Source: Prevotellaceae bacterium UBA4361 (GTDB taxonomy: Bacteria; Bacteroidota; Bacteroidia; Bacteroidales; Bacteroidaceae). From it: a DNA stretch of 8,915 nt. The translations under genes and the position numbers were made by a program. Location of the stretch: positions 94,699 to 103,613 of the forward strand of contig DGSN01000051.1 of assembly GCA_002393575.1 (NCBI GenBank), written 5' to 3'. Below, piece after piece: positions 1 through 6,220 of this stretch (position 1 is the stretch's first letter; each line of letters starts with the position of its first letter). The notes below the pieces were generated by a model, which saw only the letters and a list, made by a program, of their open reading frames with translations, did no database searches and was not told the origin of the DNA.

Positions 1-17
1 GTCCTTTGTACTTAATT

Positions 18-51
18 AAGTTTTTGAGTTTTTAAGTTTTTGAGTTTTAGC
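18..51. repeat. T-rich tandem octamer repeat downstream of rnr
   Basis: Four consecutive octamers of the form GTTTTTGA / GTTTTTAA fill positions 20-51, the last one degenerate. Equivalently, a 16-bp unit (AAGTTTTTGAGTTTTT) occurs at 18-33 and again, one base short, at 34-48. It lies 3' of rnr and outside any credible reading frame. No function is evident. The low complexity could promote slippage or weak bending. Confidence 0.7.
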
Positions 52-69
52 CCAAAGGCATTTTTCAGT

Positions 70-102
70 CAACAAATTATCTCAAAAAAAGATAATTCGT
101 TG
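70..102 (-). terminator. Stem-loop in the 3' flank of rnr (possible terminator or 3' stabiliser)
   Basis: Positions 70-82 and 90-102 form a 13-bp stem around a 7-nt loop (83-89). Read on the minus strand, the rnr transcript direction, the only non-Watson-Crick position becomes a G-U pair (CAACGAATTATCT with AGATAATTTGTTG). On the plus strand the same position is an A-C mismatch. The structure therefore fits a minus-strand RNA, about 40 nt after the rnr stop codon. No clean U-tract follows the stem, so it may be a 3'-end stabilising or processed hairpin rather than a classical intrinsic terminator. Confidence 0.5.
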
Positions 103-105
103 ATT

Positions 106-119
106 GGCTACGCCGAGCT
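106..119 (+). repeat. Dispersed repeat core GGCTACGCCGAGCT (copy 1)
   Basis: This 14-bp sequence is repeated exactly at 4314-4327 (inverted) and at 8712-8725, inside the MITE-like element. Similarity continues into the flanks: a T-rich preceding side and an A/G-rich AAGGTT-like following side. It lies between the rnr stop codon and its downstream hairpin. It is probably a remnant of a dispersed intergenic repeat family. Confidence 0.65.
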
Positions 120-142
120 AAAAGGTTCACTTTCTGCTTAAG

Positions 143-2434
143 CTATTTTTTCTTTTTCTTCTTAGGGATTTCGAGATAGAACTTCGTGCCGGTGGTGGCA
201 GGGGCAGAGGAGGAGAGCTTGCGGACAAAGTCGAAGTCGAGCTGCTTGCGATAGAGGTTTGCCTTTGCCACCTTGATGCGAATCTTGTCGCCAAGCGAGA
301 ACTTGTGGTGCGTCTGTCTGCCCGTGAGACAGTAGTTGCGCTCGTCGAAGTCGAATGGCTCGTTGCCCAAGAAGCGCACGGCTATGAGACCTTCGCAGTG
401 GTTCTCGTCGATTTCAGCATAGATGCCGAAGTCGGTCACGCCGCTGATGGTGGCATCGAATTCCTCGCCAATCTTGTCCGACATGAATTCCACCTGCTTG
501 TACTTGATGCTGGCACGCTCGGCATTGGCAGCCAGCTGCTCCATGTCGGAAGCGTGTTCGCACAGTCCTTCATACTTCTGCTGGCTTGCACTCCTGGCTC
601 CCTCGGCATAGCGGGTGAGCAGACGGTGAACCATGAGGTCGGGATAGCGGCGGATAGGAGAGGTGAAATGCGTGTAGTAGTCGAATGCCAGTCCGTAGTG
701 CCCGATGTTGATGGTGCTGTAGCGTGCTTTCATCATGGCGCGGAGGGAGACCGTCTCCACGAGTTGCTGGATAGGCTGGTTCTTCACGTCCTTGAGCAGT
801 TTGTTCAGGCTCTTCGCCACTTCGGTCTTCGTGCCCTGTGTGCGAATCATGTAGCCAAACTTGCTGACGAAATGCTCCAGGTTGTCAAGCTTGGTTGGGT
901 CGGGCATGTCGTGAACACGGTAAGGCAATGTCTTTGCCTTTTCTCCTTTCTTCACCTTACCCACGCTCTCTGCCACGGTGCGGTTGGCAAGTAGCATGAA
1001 CTCCTCCACGAGCTTGTTGGCGTCCTTGGCGCGCTTGAAATAGACGCTGAGCGGTTTGCCCTTCTCGTCGATTTCGAAACGAGGCTCCTCGCGGTCGAAG
1101 TCGATGGCTCCGTTCTTCATCCTCCTTTCGCGCAGCTTGTGTGCCATGCGGTTGAGGACAATCAGCTCGTCCTTGTAGGTCTCGGCAGGCTTGGCACCTT
1201 CTGCCAGCGGTTGTTCTGGAGTTGGATATTGATAGTCTTCGGGCGATGCCTCGTTGCATTGTTCGAGCAGGTGCTGCACTTCCTCATAGACGAATCGGCG
1301 GTCGCTCTTGATGACGGTGTGTACGATGCGGTGGCTGAGCACGTCGGCATCCTCGTTCATCTCGAAGACAACCGAGAAGCTGAGTTTCTCCTCGTCGGGA
1401 CGGAGCGAACAGATGAAGTTGCAGAGCCGTTCGGGAAGCATCGGAACGGTGCGGTCAACGAGATAGACGGACGTGCCTCGCTGCTGTGCCTCCTTGTCGA
1501 TGATGGAGCCTTCGAGCACATAGTGCGACACGTCGGCAATGTGGACACCCACTTCCCACACGCCCTTCTTCACCGTGCGGATGGAGAGGGCATCGTCGAA
1601 GTCCTTGGCATCGCGCGGGTCGATGGTGAACGTGAGCACGTCGCGGAAGTCCTCGCGCTTGGCAATCTCCTCGGGCGTGATGCCTGGGTCGATGCGGTTG
1701 GCTGCCTGCTGCACCGCCTCGGGGTATTTGTATGGCAGTCCGAACTCAGCAAGGATGGCGTGCATCTCGGTGTCGTTGTTGCCGCTCTCGCCGAGAATGT
1801 CAACCACTTCGCCAATCGGGTTTCGAGCATTATCTGGCCACGAAGTGACCTTCACCAATGCCTTTTCGCCTGTGTGTCCTCCCTTCAGCTTGTCGATAGG
1901 GATGAGGATGTCGTGCGGCAGCGAACCGTCGGGATTGACGAGGAAGGCGAACTGCTTGCCCACTTGCAGACTGCCGATGAACGGCTTCTCGTTACGCTGG
2001 ACAATTTCAATGACTTGTCCATGAATCTTCTGGGAATATCGTTTCTTGGCAAAGAGGCTTACCTTCACCTTGTCGCCAGGAAGCGCGTGCATCGTGTCGT
2101 CGTCATAGACACTGATGCTCGTGCCATCGGACAGTTGCACATAGTTGCGCCCGCCATTGGTGCGGGTGAATACGCCTTCGCACACCTGTGTGTGCCCGTT
2201 GTAGGAGAACTCCCCGTCTTCGTTCGCCACGATGTCCTCGCTGTCAATCATCTCGTTGAGCACATCGATGCAAAGCATCTTGAGCGGATGCGTCGTGAAC
2301 TTCAACACTTTGAACAGCTGTTTGGGCGTGAAATACTCCCCTGGGTGCGCACTCAGAAAGTGAGTCACAGTGCTACGCAGTTCCTTCTTGCCGATTTTCG
2401 ACTTCGAACTGTCTTTTTTCTTTGACTTAGACAT
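143..2434 (-). CDS. rnr: Ribonuclease R (3'-5' exoribonuclease, RNB family)
   Basis: Cytoplasmic processive hydrolytic 3'-to-5' exoribonuclease that degrades structured RNA and takes part in rRNA, mRNA and tmRNA-linked quality control (established for the family). The 763-residue protein has the full RNase R order: a Lys/Ser-rich start and winged-helix region (about 15-75), two cold-shock-like OB folds (about 80-210), the RNB catalytic domain (about 255-607) and a C-terminal S1 domain (about 653-738). The magnesium-binding cluster IDPRDAKDFDD places aspartates at 272, 278, 280 and 281. The RNB signature around HFTSPIRRYPDLMVH (589-603) is intact. An acidic, proline-rich insertion at about 391-420 and a terminal lysine run (IPKKKKKK) are lineage-style additions. 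The ATG at 2434 is preceded by an A/T-rich leader without a Shine-Dalgarno site, as is common in this phylum. It stands alone, divergent from the epimerase gene. The long open frames on the opposite strand are GC-rich shadows. Confidence 0.97.
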   Translation of the reverse strand: MSKSKKKDSSKSKIGKKELRSTVTHFLSAHPGEYFTPKQLFKVLKFTTHPLKMLCIDVLNEMIDSEDIVANEDGEFSYNGHTQVCEGVFTRTNGGRNYVQLSDGTSISVYDDDTMHALPGDKVKVSLFAKKRYSQKIHGQVIEIVQRNEKPFIGSLQVGKQFAFLVNPDGSLPHDILIPIDKLKGGHTGEKALVKVTSWPDNARNPIGEVVDILGESGNNDTEMHAILAEFGLPYKYPEAVQQAANRIDPGITPEEIAKREDFRDVLTFTIDPRDAKDFDDALSIRTVKKGVWEVGVHIADVSHYVLEGSIIDKEAQQRGTSVYLVDRTVPMLPERLCNFICSLRPDEEKLSFSVVFEMNEDADVLSHRIVHTVIKSDRRFVYEEVQHLLEQCNEASPEDYQYPTPEQPLAEGAKPAETYKDELIVLNRMAHKLRERRMKNGAIDFDREEPRFEIDEKGKPLSVYFKRAKDANKLVEEFMLLANRTVAESVGKVKKGEKAKTLPYRVHDMPDPTKLDNLEHFVSKFGYMIRTQGTKTEVAKSLNKLLKDVKNQPIQQLVETVSLRAMMKARYSTINIGHYGLAFDYYTHFTSPIRRYPDLMVHRLLTRYAEGARSASQQKYEGLCEHASDMEQLAANAERASIKYKQVEFMSDKIGEEFDATISGVTDFGIYAEIDENHCEGLIAVRFLGNEPFDFDERNYCLTGRQTHHKFSLGDKIRIKVAKANLYRKQLDFDFVRKLSSSAPATTGTKFYLEIPKKKKKK

Positions 2435-2445
2435 ATATTATAGTT

Positions 2446-2466
2446 TTAAGCTGTGTTCTATAAATT
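2446..2466 (+). repeat. Solitary terminal-repeat copy of the MITE-like element, in the rnr leader
   Basis: These 21 bp match the left terminal inverted repeat of the element at 8611-8831 in 20 of 21 positions (TTAAGCTGTGTTCTATAAAT here, TTAAGGTGTGTTCTATAAAT there), including the TTAA end. No matching inverted partner is visible in the gap, which instead holds the palindrome cluster. It begins 11 bp upstream of the rnr start codon, so an rnr transcript or its promoter probably crosses it. It could be a remnant of a deleted element or the end of a composite element whose other end decayed. Confidence 0.6.
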
Positions 2467-2478
2467 CTTTGTGACAAC

Positions 2479-2663
2479 GGCCTGAAAGGCCACCAAGCTC
2501 ATAGCCCAGGGCAGCGTCCTGGGTAACGTACAAGCATTATCCACGCCCTGAAAGGGCAAAAGCGTTGTTGTCTTTCAGTGCTTTTGCCCTTTCAGGGCGA
2601 TGTTCCCACCGTCTGCAACTCAGGGCGTTGCCCTGGGCTAAGGGCTCATTGCCCCTTTGGGGC
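2479..2663. repeat. Nested palindrome cluster (REP-like element, ~185 bp)
   Basis: A large imperfect dyad is centred near 2571 and built from smaller hairpins. The centre is a perfect 20-bp inverted repeat, 2544-2563 against 2580-2599, with a 16-nt spacer. Smaller stem-loops are at 2479-2491 (GGCCTGAAAGGCC), 2505-2523 (CCCAGG/CCTGGG), 2545-2557 (GCCCTGAAAGGGC), 2621-2635 (CAGGGCGTTGCCCTG) and 2651-2663 (GCCCCTTTGGGGC). The outer hairpins mirror one another: 2503-2513 pairs with 2629-2639 over 11 bp. Transcribed RNA could fold into a long branched hairpin on either strand. Similar CCCAGGG/GCCCTGAAAGGGC palindromes are, from memory, common between genes in Bacteroidetes. It separates two divergent genes, so it is not a terminator for either. 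Confidence 0.8.
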
Positions 2664-2779
2664 GTTATCAAGCAATTGTTGATAATCATTATTTTAAAAT
2701 TTTGCGTCTAAAATAGTGATTTTCTTGCAAACAGCAGATTTCTTTCACGTTAAAATGTTACAAAAACGCTAAAAAGAGC

Positions 2780-2787
2780 TAACTTTG
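2780..2787 (+). promoter_or_regulatory. -7 promoter box TAACTTTG of the epimerase gene
   Basis: An exact match to the Bacteroidetes sigma-ABfr -7 consensus TAnnTTTG. A weak -33 candidate (TGTTAC, 2756-2761) lies upstream. Transcription would begin a few bases after 2787, leaving a short A-rich leader before the ATG at 2809. The box includes the TTG at 2785-2787, which could otherwise be taken as an alternative start. Confidence 0.6.
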
Positions 2788-2808
2788 CAACAATTTAAGC
2801 AAAAAAAG

Positions 2809-3864
2809 ATGGAAAAACTGAAGATATTGGTGACAGGTGCCAGCGGATTTATTGGCAGTTTCCTTTGCGAGGAAGGGCTGCGCAGGGAAATGGAAGTGTG
2901 GGCAGGCATGAGAAAAACATCAAGCCGAAAATGGCTACAGAACGAATGGCTCAAATTCCAGACACTCGACCTCAGCAACACCGACATGCTCCGACAGCAA
3001 CTCAGCGACTTCAAGCAGAAGAACGGCAAGTGGGACTACATCGTTCATGCGGGCGGTGCCACAAAATGCGTGGACCCTGCCGACTTCATGAAGCACAACT
3101 ACGACTGCACGGTGAATCTCGTGCAGATGTTGCAGGAATTAGACATGGTGCCTCGACTCTTCATCTATCTCAGCAGTTTCAGTGTGCTCGGACCCATCAA
3201 GGAAACACTCAATCCCGACTCGAACACCTACGAGGAAATGTATGCCACCGACACGCCTCAGCCCAACACGGCATACGCCAAGAGCAAGCTCAGAAGCGAG
3301 CAGTTCCTACAGTCGCTCAACTACATCTTCCCCTACGTCATCTTCCGCCCAACAGGTGTGTATGGTCCGCGCGAACGCGACTACTTCCTCATGGCGAAGA
3401 GCATCAAGCAGCACGTGGATTTCGCCGTGGGCTACAAGAAACAGGAAATCACCTTCGTCTATGTGCGCGACCTCGTGAATGCTATCTACGCCTCCATCCA
3501 AAAAACAGAACAAGGAGCACTGGAAAGCATCGAACTACAGATTTTCAACGTGAGCGACGGACAAGTGTATTCTTCCCGTGCCTTCAGCGACTACATCCAG
3601 CAGGACCTCGGCATCCGCTTTCTCCTCCGCATCAAGGCACCTGTCTGGTTGCTCCACGCCATCTGCGCCATCGGCGACCGCTTCTCACGATGGACGAAAC
3701 GCCCTGTCACTCTCAATCTCGACAAGTACCACATCCTCCGTCAGCGCAACTGGCGATGCGACATCACTCCGCTCCGCCAGCTCCTCGACTACGAACCCCA
3801 GTGGCAGCTGGAACGGGGAACGCGCGAGACCATTGATTGGTTCGTGGCAAACCACTGGCTCTAA
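2809..3864 (+). CDS. NAD-dependent epimerase/dehydratase, extended SDR family
   Basis: Predicted cytoplasmic oxidoreductase or epimerase acting on a nucleotide sugar or related substrate; the substrate cannot be told from the sequence. The 351-residue product has an N-terminal Rossmann fold with TGASGFIG (9-16), the extended-SDR NAD(P) motif. It also has the active-site Tyr and Lys in YAKSK (Y156, K160), a serine-rich strand (YLSSFSVLG, 120-128) that should supply the catalytic hydroxyl, and the family motif RPTGVYGPRERD (180-191). The less conserved C-terminal part should set substrate specificity. The length is normal for the family. The ATG at 2809 is preferred over an in-frame TTG eight codons upstream, because that TTG lies within the -7 promoter box and would precede the transcript. 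The gene is monocistronic and GC-rich like rnr. No sugar-pathway neighbours are present to narrow the function. A 3-beta-hydroxysteroid-dehydrogenase-like annotation is possible, but nothing here favours it. Confidence 0.9.
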   Translation: MEKLKILVTGASGFIGSFLCEEGLRREMEVWAGMRKTSSRKWLQNEWLKFQTLDLSNTDMLRQQLSDFKQKNGKWDYIVHAGGATKCVDPADFMKHNYDCTVNLVQMLQELDMVPRLFIYLSSFSVLGPIKETLNPDSNTYEEMYATDTPQPNTAYAKSKLRSEQFLQSLNYIFPYVIFRPTGVYGPRERDYFLMAKSIKQHVDFAVGYKKQEITFVYVRDLVNAIYASIQKTEQGALESIELQIFNVSDGQVYSSRAFSDYIQQDLGIRFLLRIKAPVWLLHAICAIGDRFSRWTKRPVTLNLDKYHILRQRNWRCDITPLRQLLDYEPQWQLERGTRETIDWFVANHWL

Positions 3865-3909
3865 CTGCGATTGCTGCATTTTTATCTTCAACTACTGATG
3901 GTTTTTCCT

Positions 3910-3939
3910 AAACCACAGATGGCACAGATGCACACAGAT
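3910..3939 (+). repeat. 30-bp ACCACAGATG repeat, copy 1
   Basis: A 30-bp unit beginning AAACCACAGATGGCACAG and ending CACACAGAT. It recurs at 4224-4253 with two substitutions. It begins 45 bp after the epimerase stop codon and immediately precedes copy 1 of the 69-bp repeat. In its second copy it again adjoins a 69-bp repeat copy, so the two units may move or amplify together. Confidence 0.75.
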
Positions 3940-3947
3940 GATAATTA

Positions 3948-4016
3948 AAAAACATCGACTGCGTCTTGATTGGACTGATTGTACTGATTACAATGATCAT
4001 CGTTTCGTCAGAAAAA
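3948..4016 (+). repeat. 69-bp direct repeat, copy 1
   Basis: Begins AAAAACATCGACTGCGTC and ends CGTTTCGTCAGAAAAA. It matches 4109-4177 at 66 of 69 positions, and a more diverged third copy starts at 4353. This copy lacks the GCAC...GTGCGATGTTT end seen in copies 2 and 3; AATTCACGG tandem repeats follow instead. Spacing between copies is unequal (161 and 244 bp), so this is not a CRISPR array. Confidence 0.85.
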
Positions 4017-4055
4017 TTCATGGGAAATTCACGGTCAATTCACGGCAATTCATGT
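4016..4055 (+). repeat. AATTCAYGG short tandem repeats
   Basis: Four units of AATTCA(C/T)GG or a close variant start at 4016, 4026, 4037 and 4047, a period of 10-11 bp close to one DNA helical turn. They directly follow copy 1 of the 69-bp repeat. A related AACACGAATTACCAAGAATT stretch follows at 4067-4086. Helical phasing would suit protein binding, but the surroundings look like repeat debris and no gene is nearby to regulate. Confidence 0.6.
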
Positions 4056-4108
4056 TTTTATTTTTAACACGAATTACCAAGAATTAAACGCAAATTTTAC
4101 GTGAATGT

Positions 4109-4217
4109 AAAAACATCGACTGCGTCTTGATTGGACTGATTGAACTGATTATAATGATTATCGTTTCGTCAGAAAAATCAGATGAATCAGAAAATCCAGC
4201 ACGTCAGTGCGATGTTT
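4109..4217 (+). repeat. Direct repeat copy 2 with complementary ends
   Basis: The first 69 bp match copy 1 with three substitutions. The unit then continues through CAGATGAATCAG to a terminal GCACGTCAGTGCGATGTTT (4199-4217). This end is roughly the reverse complement of the start (AAACATCGACTGCGT), so the whole 109-bp unit could fold back on itself. Reading frames through it are repetitive (SEKSDESE-like) and not believed to be protein. Confidence 0.75.
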
Positions 4218-4223
4218 CTTCTG

Positions 4224-4253
4224 AAACCACAGATGACACGGATGCACACAGAT
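4224..4253 (+). repeat. 30-bp ACCACAGATG repeat, copy 2
   Basis: The unit AAACCACAGATGACACGG...CACACAGAT differs from 3910-3939 at two positions. It follows copy 2 of the longer direct repeat by six bases. Confidence 0.75.
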
Positions 4254-4313
4254 TCTTTTTAATGTCACACAGAAATAAAGGAAACAACGGAAATAATTTT
4301 CTGCGAAACTTTC

Positions 4314-4327
4314 AGCTCGGCGTAGCC
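4314..4327 (-). repeat. Dispersed repeat core GGCTACGCCGAGCT (copy 2, inverted)
   Basis: An exact inverted copy of 106-119 and 8712-8725. Read on the minus strand, the flanking similarity continues as ...TTGGCTACGCCGAGCTGAAAG, close to the TTGGCTACGCCGAGCTGAAGG of the MITE-like element. It sits between the second 30-bp repeat and copy 3 of the longer repeat, within a stretch that contains no gene. Confidence 0.65.
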
Positions 4328-4352
4328 AATGTCAGCGATTTCTGCGAGAAAA

Positions 4353-4474
4353 AAAAACATCGACTTCGTCTTGATGGGACTGATTGTACTGATTACAATG
4401 ATTATTGGTTTGTCAGAATCATCAGGAAAATCAGTTAAATCAGATGAATCAAGCACGAAGTGCGATGTTTTTTA
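4353..4474 (+). repeat. Direct repeat copy 3 with complementary ends
   Basis: Begins AAAAACATCGACTTCGTC and ends GCACGAAGTGCGATGTTTTTT. It is more diverged from copies 1 and 2 and has an extra AAATCAG-type heptad in its middle. The ends are complementary over about 20 bp with two one- or two-base bulges. ACTTCGT in the 5' arm matches ACTTCGT in the reverse complement of the 3' arm, whereas copy 2 carries ACTGCGT and ACTGACGT. The paired change suggests selection on folding. The GCAC-GAA-GTGC mini-hairpin plus T-run could weakly terminate plus-strand transcription. It ends 46 bp beyond the 3' end of the TPR gene. Confidence 0.7.
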
Positions 4475-4520
4475 TTTAGGGAGCAATCTTTGTGTACACA
4501 TACTTGATGACAAGTCATCG

Positions 4521-6149
4521 TCATTCCTCACTACCCTTCTGTACCATTTCCAATAGCACATCCTTCAGGCGTTTGTCCTTGTCGGTGATGCCGAAACGAT
4601 GCTGGAGAATATATTTTTCGCGCTGATAGGCTGCTGACTCGGAACGGTTATAGAGGAATTGGAAATCAAAGAGCGAAATAGGAGAAAGTACAAGAGCACA
4701 GAAACGAATGTCGTTTTCCTTCATACCATATTCCTTTCTCAGTTTTCTGCTGATTCCGTTATATATTTGATCTGACGTTTCGATGATGGACACCCAATCA
4801 TCTTCTGACAAATGCTCTTTCATTGTCAAACCGTTTTTCTGTCCTTGGATTACCTTTTTCATCTTGGCGTAAATGCTCGATTTTTGCCATGTGTATTTGT
4901 CTGTAGCATTCGTTTCCGCTTGCTCCAATTCTTTCCGCTTGTCCTCCCTTTCCTTGTCCTCCTTGATTCGTACTTCAAGCAGGTGCCGTGTGGCTCGAAA
5001 TCGTTTTCTTTGGAGAAGAGATGTGATGAACAAGGATATAAGTAAGATGGAAATAATGAGGATATAATGATGCAGTTCCCCATGCTTCTTTTGTTCCAAT
5101 GCTATCAACCATTCTTTGTCAGCTATGAGAACCGATTTTGAGCGGTCCTGCAACTCTAAGCTGTCTTTCCATGCAGCCGACAAGCGTTCGTATTCCAGCG
5201 ATTGAGTCAAGTTCTTTCTTGCAAATTCCACGTCAGCCAATGCAAGATAACTTGCATACTTGATAGATGGCTCGGGGCTTTCAACACTTTTCTCAAGATA
5301 GACAATTGCTGAATCAATCTTGCCACTTAGCGCGTATGCCTTGCCCAAGACCTGAAATCCCCAATAGTTGTTTTCCTTGGGATTACATTGAACACTTTCT
5401 TTAGCGAACCTCAATAGTTGCTCATTATCCGAACGGCTTTGCCAAGAGTATAGTAGATGGTCTGCAATTCCAGCACTGAATTCGGCAAGCATGATATTGT
5501 CGTTCAAATCCTTTGCCAATTCACATCCTTCTATCATTGATTTCACACCCTGTTTCAGACTGTCAAGAGCCCACACTGCTTCTCCCTTCCTAAAAGTGGA
5601 AATTGCTTCCAAACGTCGGTTTCCACATTTTCTTGCTTTTTCACAAGCTAACAGATATTCATCCTCTGATTTTTCGTATAGGGTTGCAACAAAAAAACAT
5701 CTTCCTAACAAGCTATGGGAAATGCCTTGCAGATATGAATCATTCATTTTGTTTGACAGCCTGAGTGCTTCGGATGCGTGAAAGTACATTCTCCGATAAT
5801 CGCCTTTAGCTGAACAATACTCAGCCAGTTCTATCATGCACCAAGCTTGGTTCTTTTTGTCGTTCTTGTTTTTGAAATATCTAAAGGCTCTTACCAGTTC
5901 TGTAGTGTCTGCTATTGCCTCATCCTTTCTTATCTTCACTTCTGCGCAGAATATGGCAAAAAACGCACGGTCCTTTTCTGACAGAGAATCCAACCTTGTT
6001 GTTTCCGCAACAATCACAGCACTGTCCAGATGATTCTCCAGCAAGTCATCGTAATAAACTCTGATAGAATCATCTTCTCGATAACATGTAATGAATATTA
6101 ATGAAGAAAAGAGAAGTAAAAGAAAACCAAAAACATTCTTCTTTCTCAT
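4521..6149 (-). CDS. Membrane-spanning TPR protein with C-terminal LuxR-like HTH (putative one-component regulator)
   Basis: Predicted transmembrane transcriptional regulator, 542 residues from the chosen start. In order: a basic, hydrophobic export signal (1-21) ending FITC at Cys22, an imperfect lipobox, so lipidation is uncertain; a helical region with TPR-like repeats (about 30-345, e.g. AEYCSAKGDYRRMYFHASEAL and LGKAYALSGKIDSAIVYLEK); one membrane segment (about 362-379); a charged coiled coil (about 380-416); and a C-terminal domain (about 440-536). The tail LRKEYGMKENDIRFCALVL ... SESAAYQREKYILQHRFG matches the pattern of Bacteroidetes TPR regulators with LuxR-like helices. Expected topology is TPR outside the inner membrane and HTH inside. 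The ATG at 6149 is chosen because an in-frame TTG twelve codons upstream lies in the -7 box at 6183-6190. It is divergent from the exported-paralogue cluster, its most likely target by position only. Ligand and DNA site are unknown. Base composition is intermediate between the flanking genes. Confidence 0.85.
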   Translation of the reverse strand: MRKKNVFGFLLLLFSSLIFITCYREDDSIRVYYDDLLENHLDSAVIVAETTRLDSLSEKDRAFFAIFCAEVKIRKDEAIADTTELVRAFRYFKNKNDKKNQAWCMIELAEYCSAKGDYRRMYFHASEALRLSNKMNDSYLQGISHSLLGRCFFVATLYEKSEDEYLLACEKARKCGNRRLEAISTFRKGEAVWALDSLKQGVKSMIEGCELAKDLNDNIMLAEFSAGIADHLLYSWQSRSDNEQLLRFAKESVQCNPKENNYWGFQVLGKAYALSGKIDSAIVYLEKSVESPEPSIKYASYLALADVEFARKNLTQSLEYERLSAAWKDSLELQDRSKSVLIADKEWLIALEQKKHGELHHYILIISILLISLFITSLLQRKRFRATRHLLEVRIKEDKEREDKRKELEQAETNATDKYTWQKSSIYAKMKKVIQGQKNGLTMKEHLSEDDWVSIIETSDQIYNGISRKLRKEYGMKENDIRFCALVLSPISLFDFQFLYNRSESAAYQREKYILQHRFGITDKDKRLKDVLLEMVQKGSEE

Positions 6150-6182
6150 AAAAACGCTTTGTTTATGTAAATGACAGTGAGG

Positions 6183-6190
6183 CAAAGTTA
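6183..6190 (-). promoter_or_regulatory. -7 promoter box TAACTTTG of the TPR-HTH gene
   Basis: Read on the minus strand, TAACTTTG matches the Bacteroidetes -7 consensus TAnnTTTG and is identical to the box ahead of the epimerase gene. A TTTTC tract near 6209-6205 is a weak -33 candidate. Transcription would start near 6177, giving a leader of roughly 28 nt to the ATG at 6149. The upstream TTG start codon (6183-6185) is part of the box and therefore implausible. Confidence 0.6.
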
Positions 6191-6220
6191 CGAATTCATC
6201 GGTAGAAAATTGAATAATAA

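Noticed and set aside
1139..2425. A 428-codon open frame on the plus strand opposite rnr (also a smaller one at 305-994)
   Set aside because: It lies wholly antisense to a well-supported RNase R gene, in GC-rich DNA where stop codons are rare in the opposite frames, and its translation shows no recognisable domain.
2865..3836. A 323-codon open frame in another frame of the epimerase gene
   Set aside because: Its Arg/His/Gln-rich low-information translation is a shadow of the extended-SDR gene, whose motifs are all present in the other frame.
4127..4438. A 103-codon open frame across the repeat patchwork, and another at 4329-4556
   Set aside because: They consist of translated repeat units (SEKSDESE, TTDDTDAH-like), and the second also overlaps the 3' end of the TPR gene. 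No start signal or domain is visible.
3948..4474. Possible CRISPR array
   Set aside because: There are only three copies of a 69-bp or longer unit with unequal spacing and repeated sequence between them, and no cas genes are nearby.
4453..4475. GCAC-GAA-GTGC plus T-run as a strong intrinsic terminator
   Set aside because: The stem is only four base pairs and no plus-strand gene ends nearby; it is better explained as the end of repeat copy 3.
4859..5083. Small open frames on both strands within the TPR gene
   Set aside because: They overlap the coiled-coil-coding part of the TPR gene and have no features of their own.
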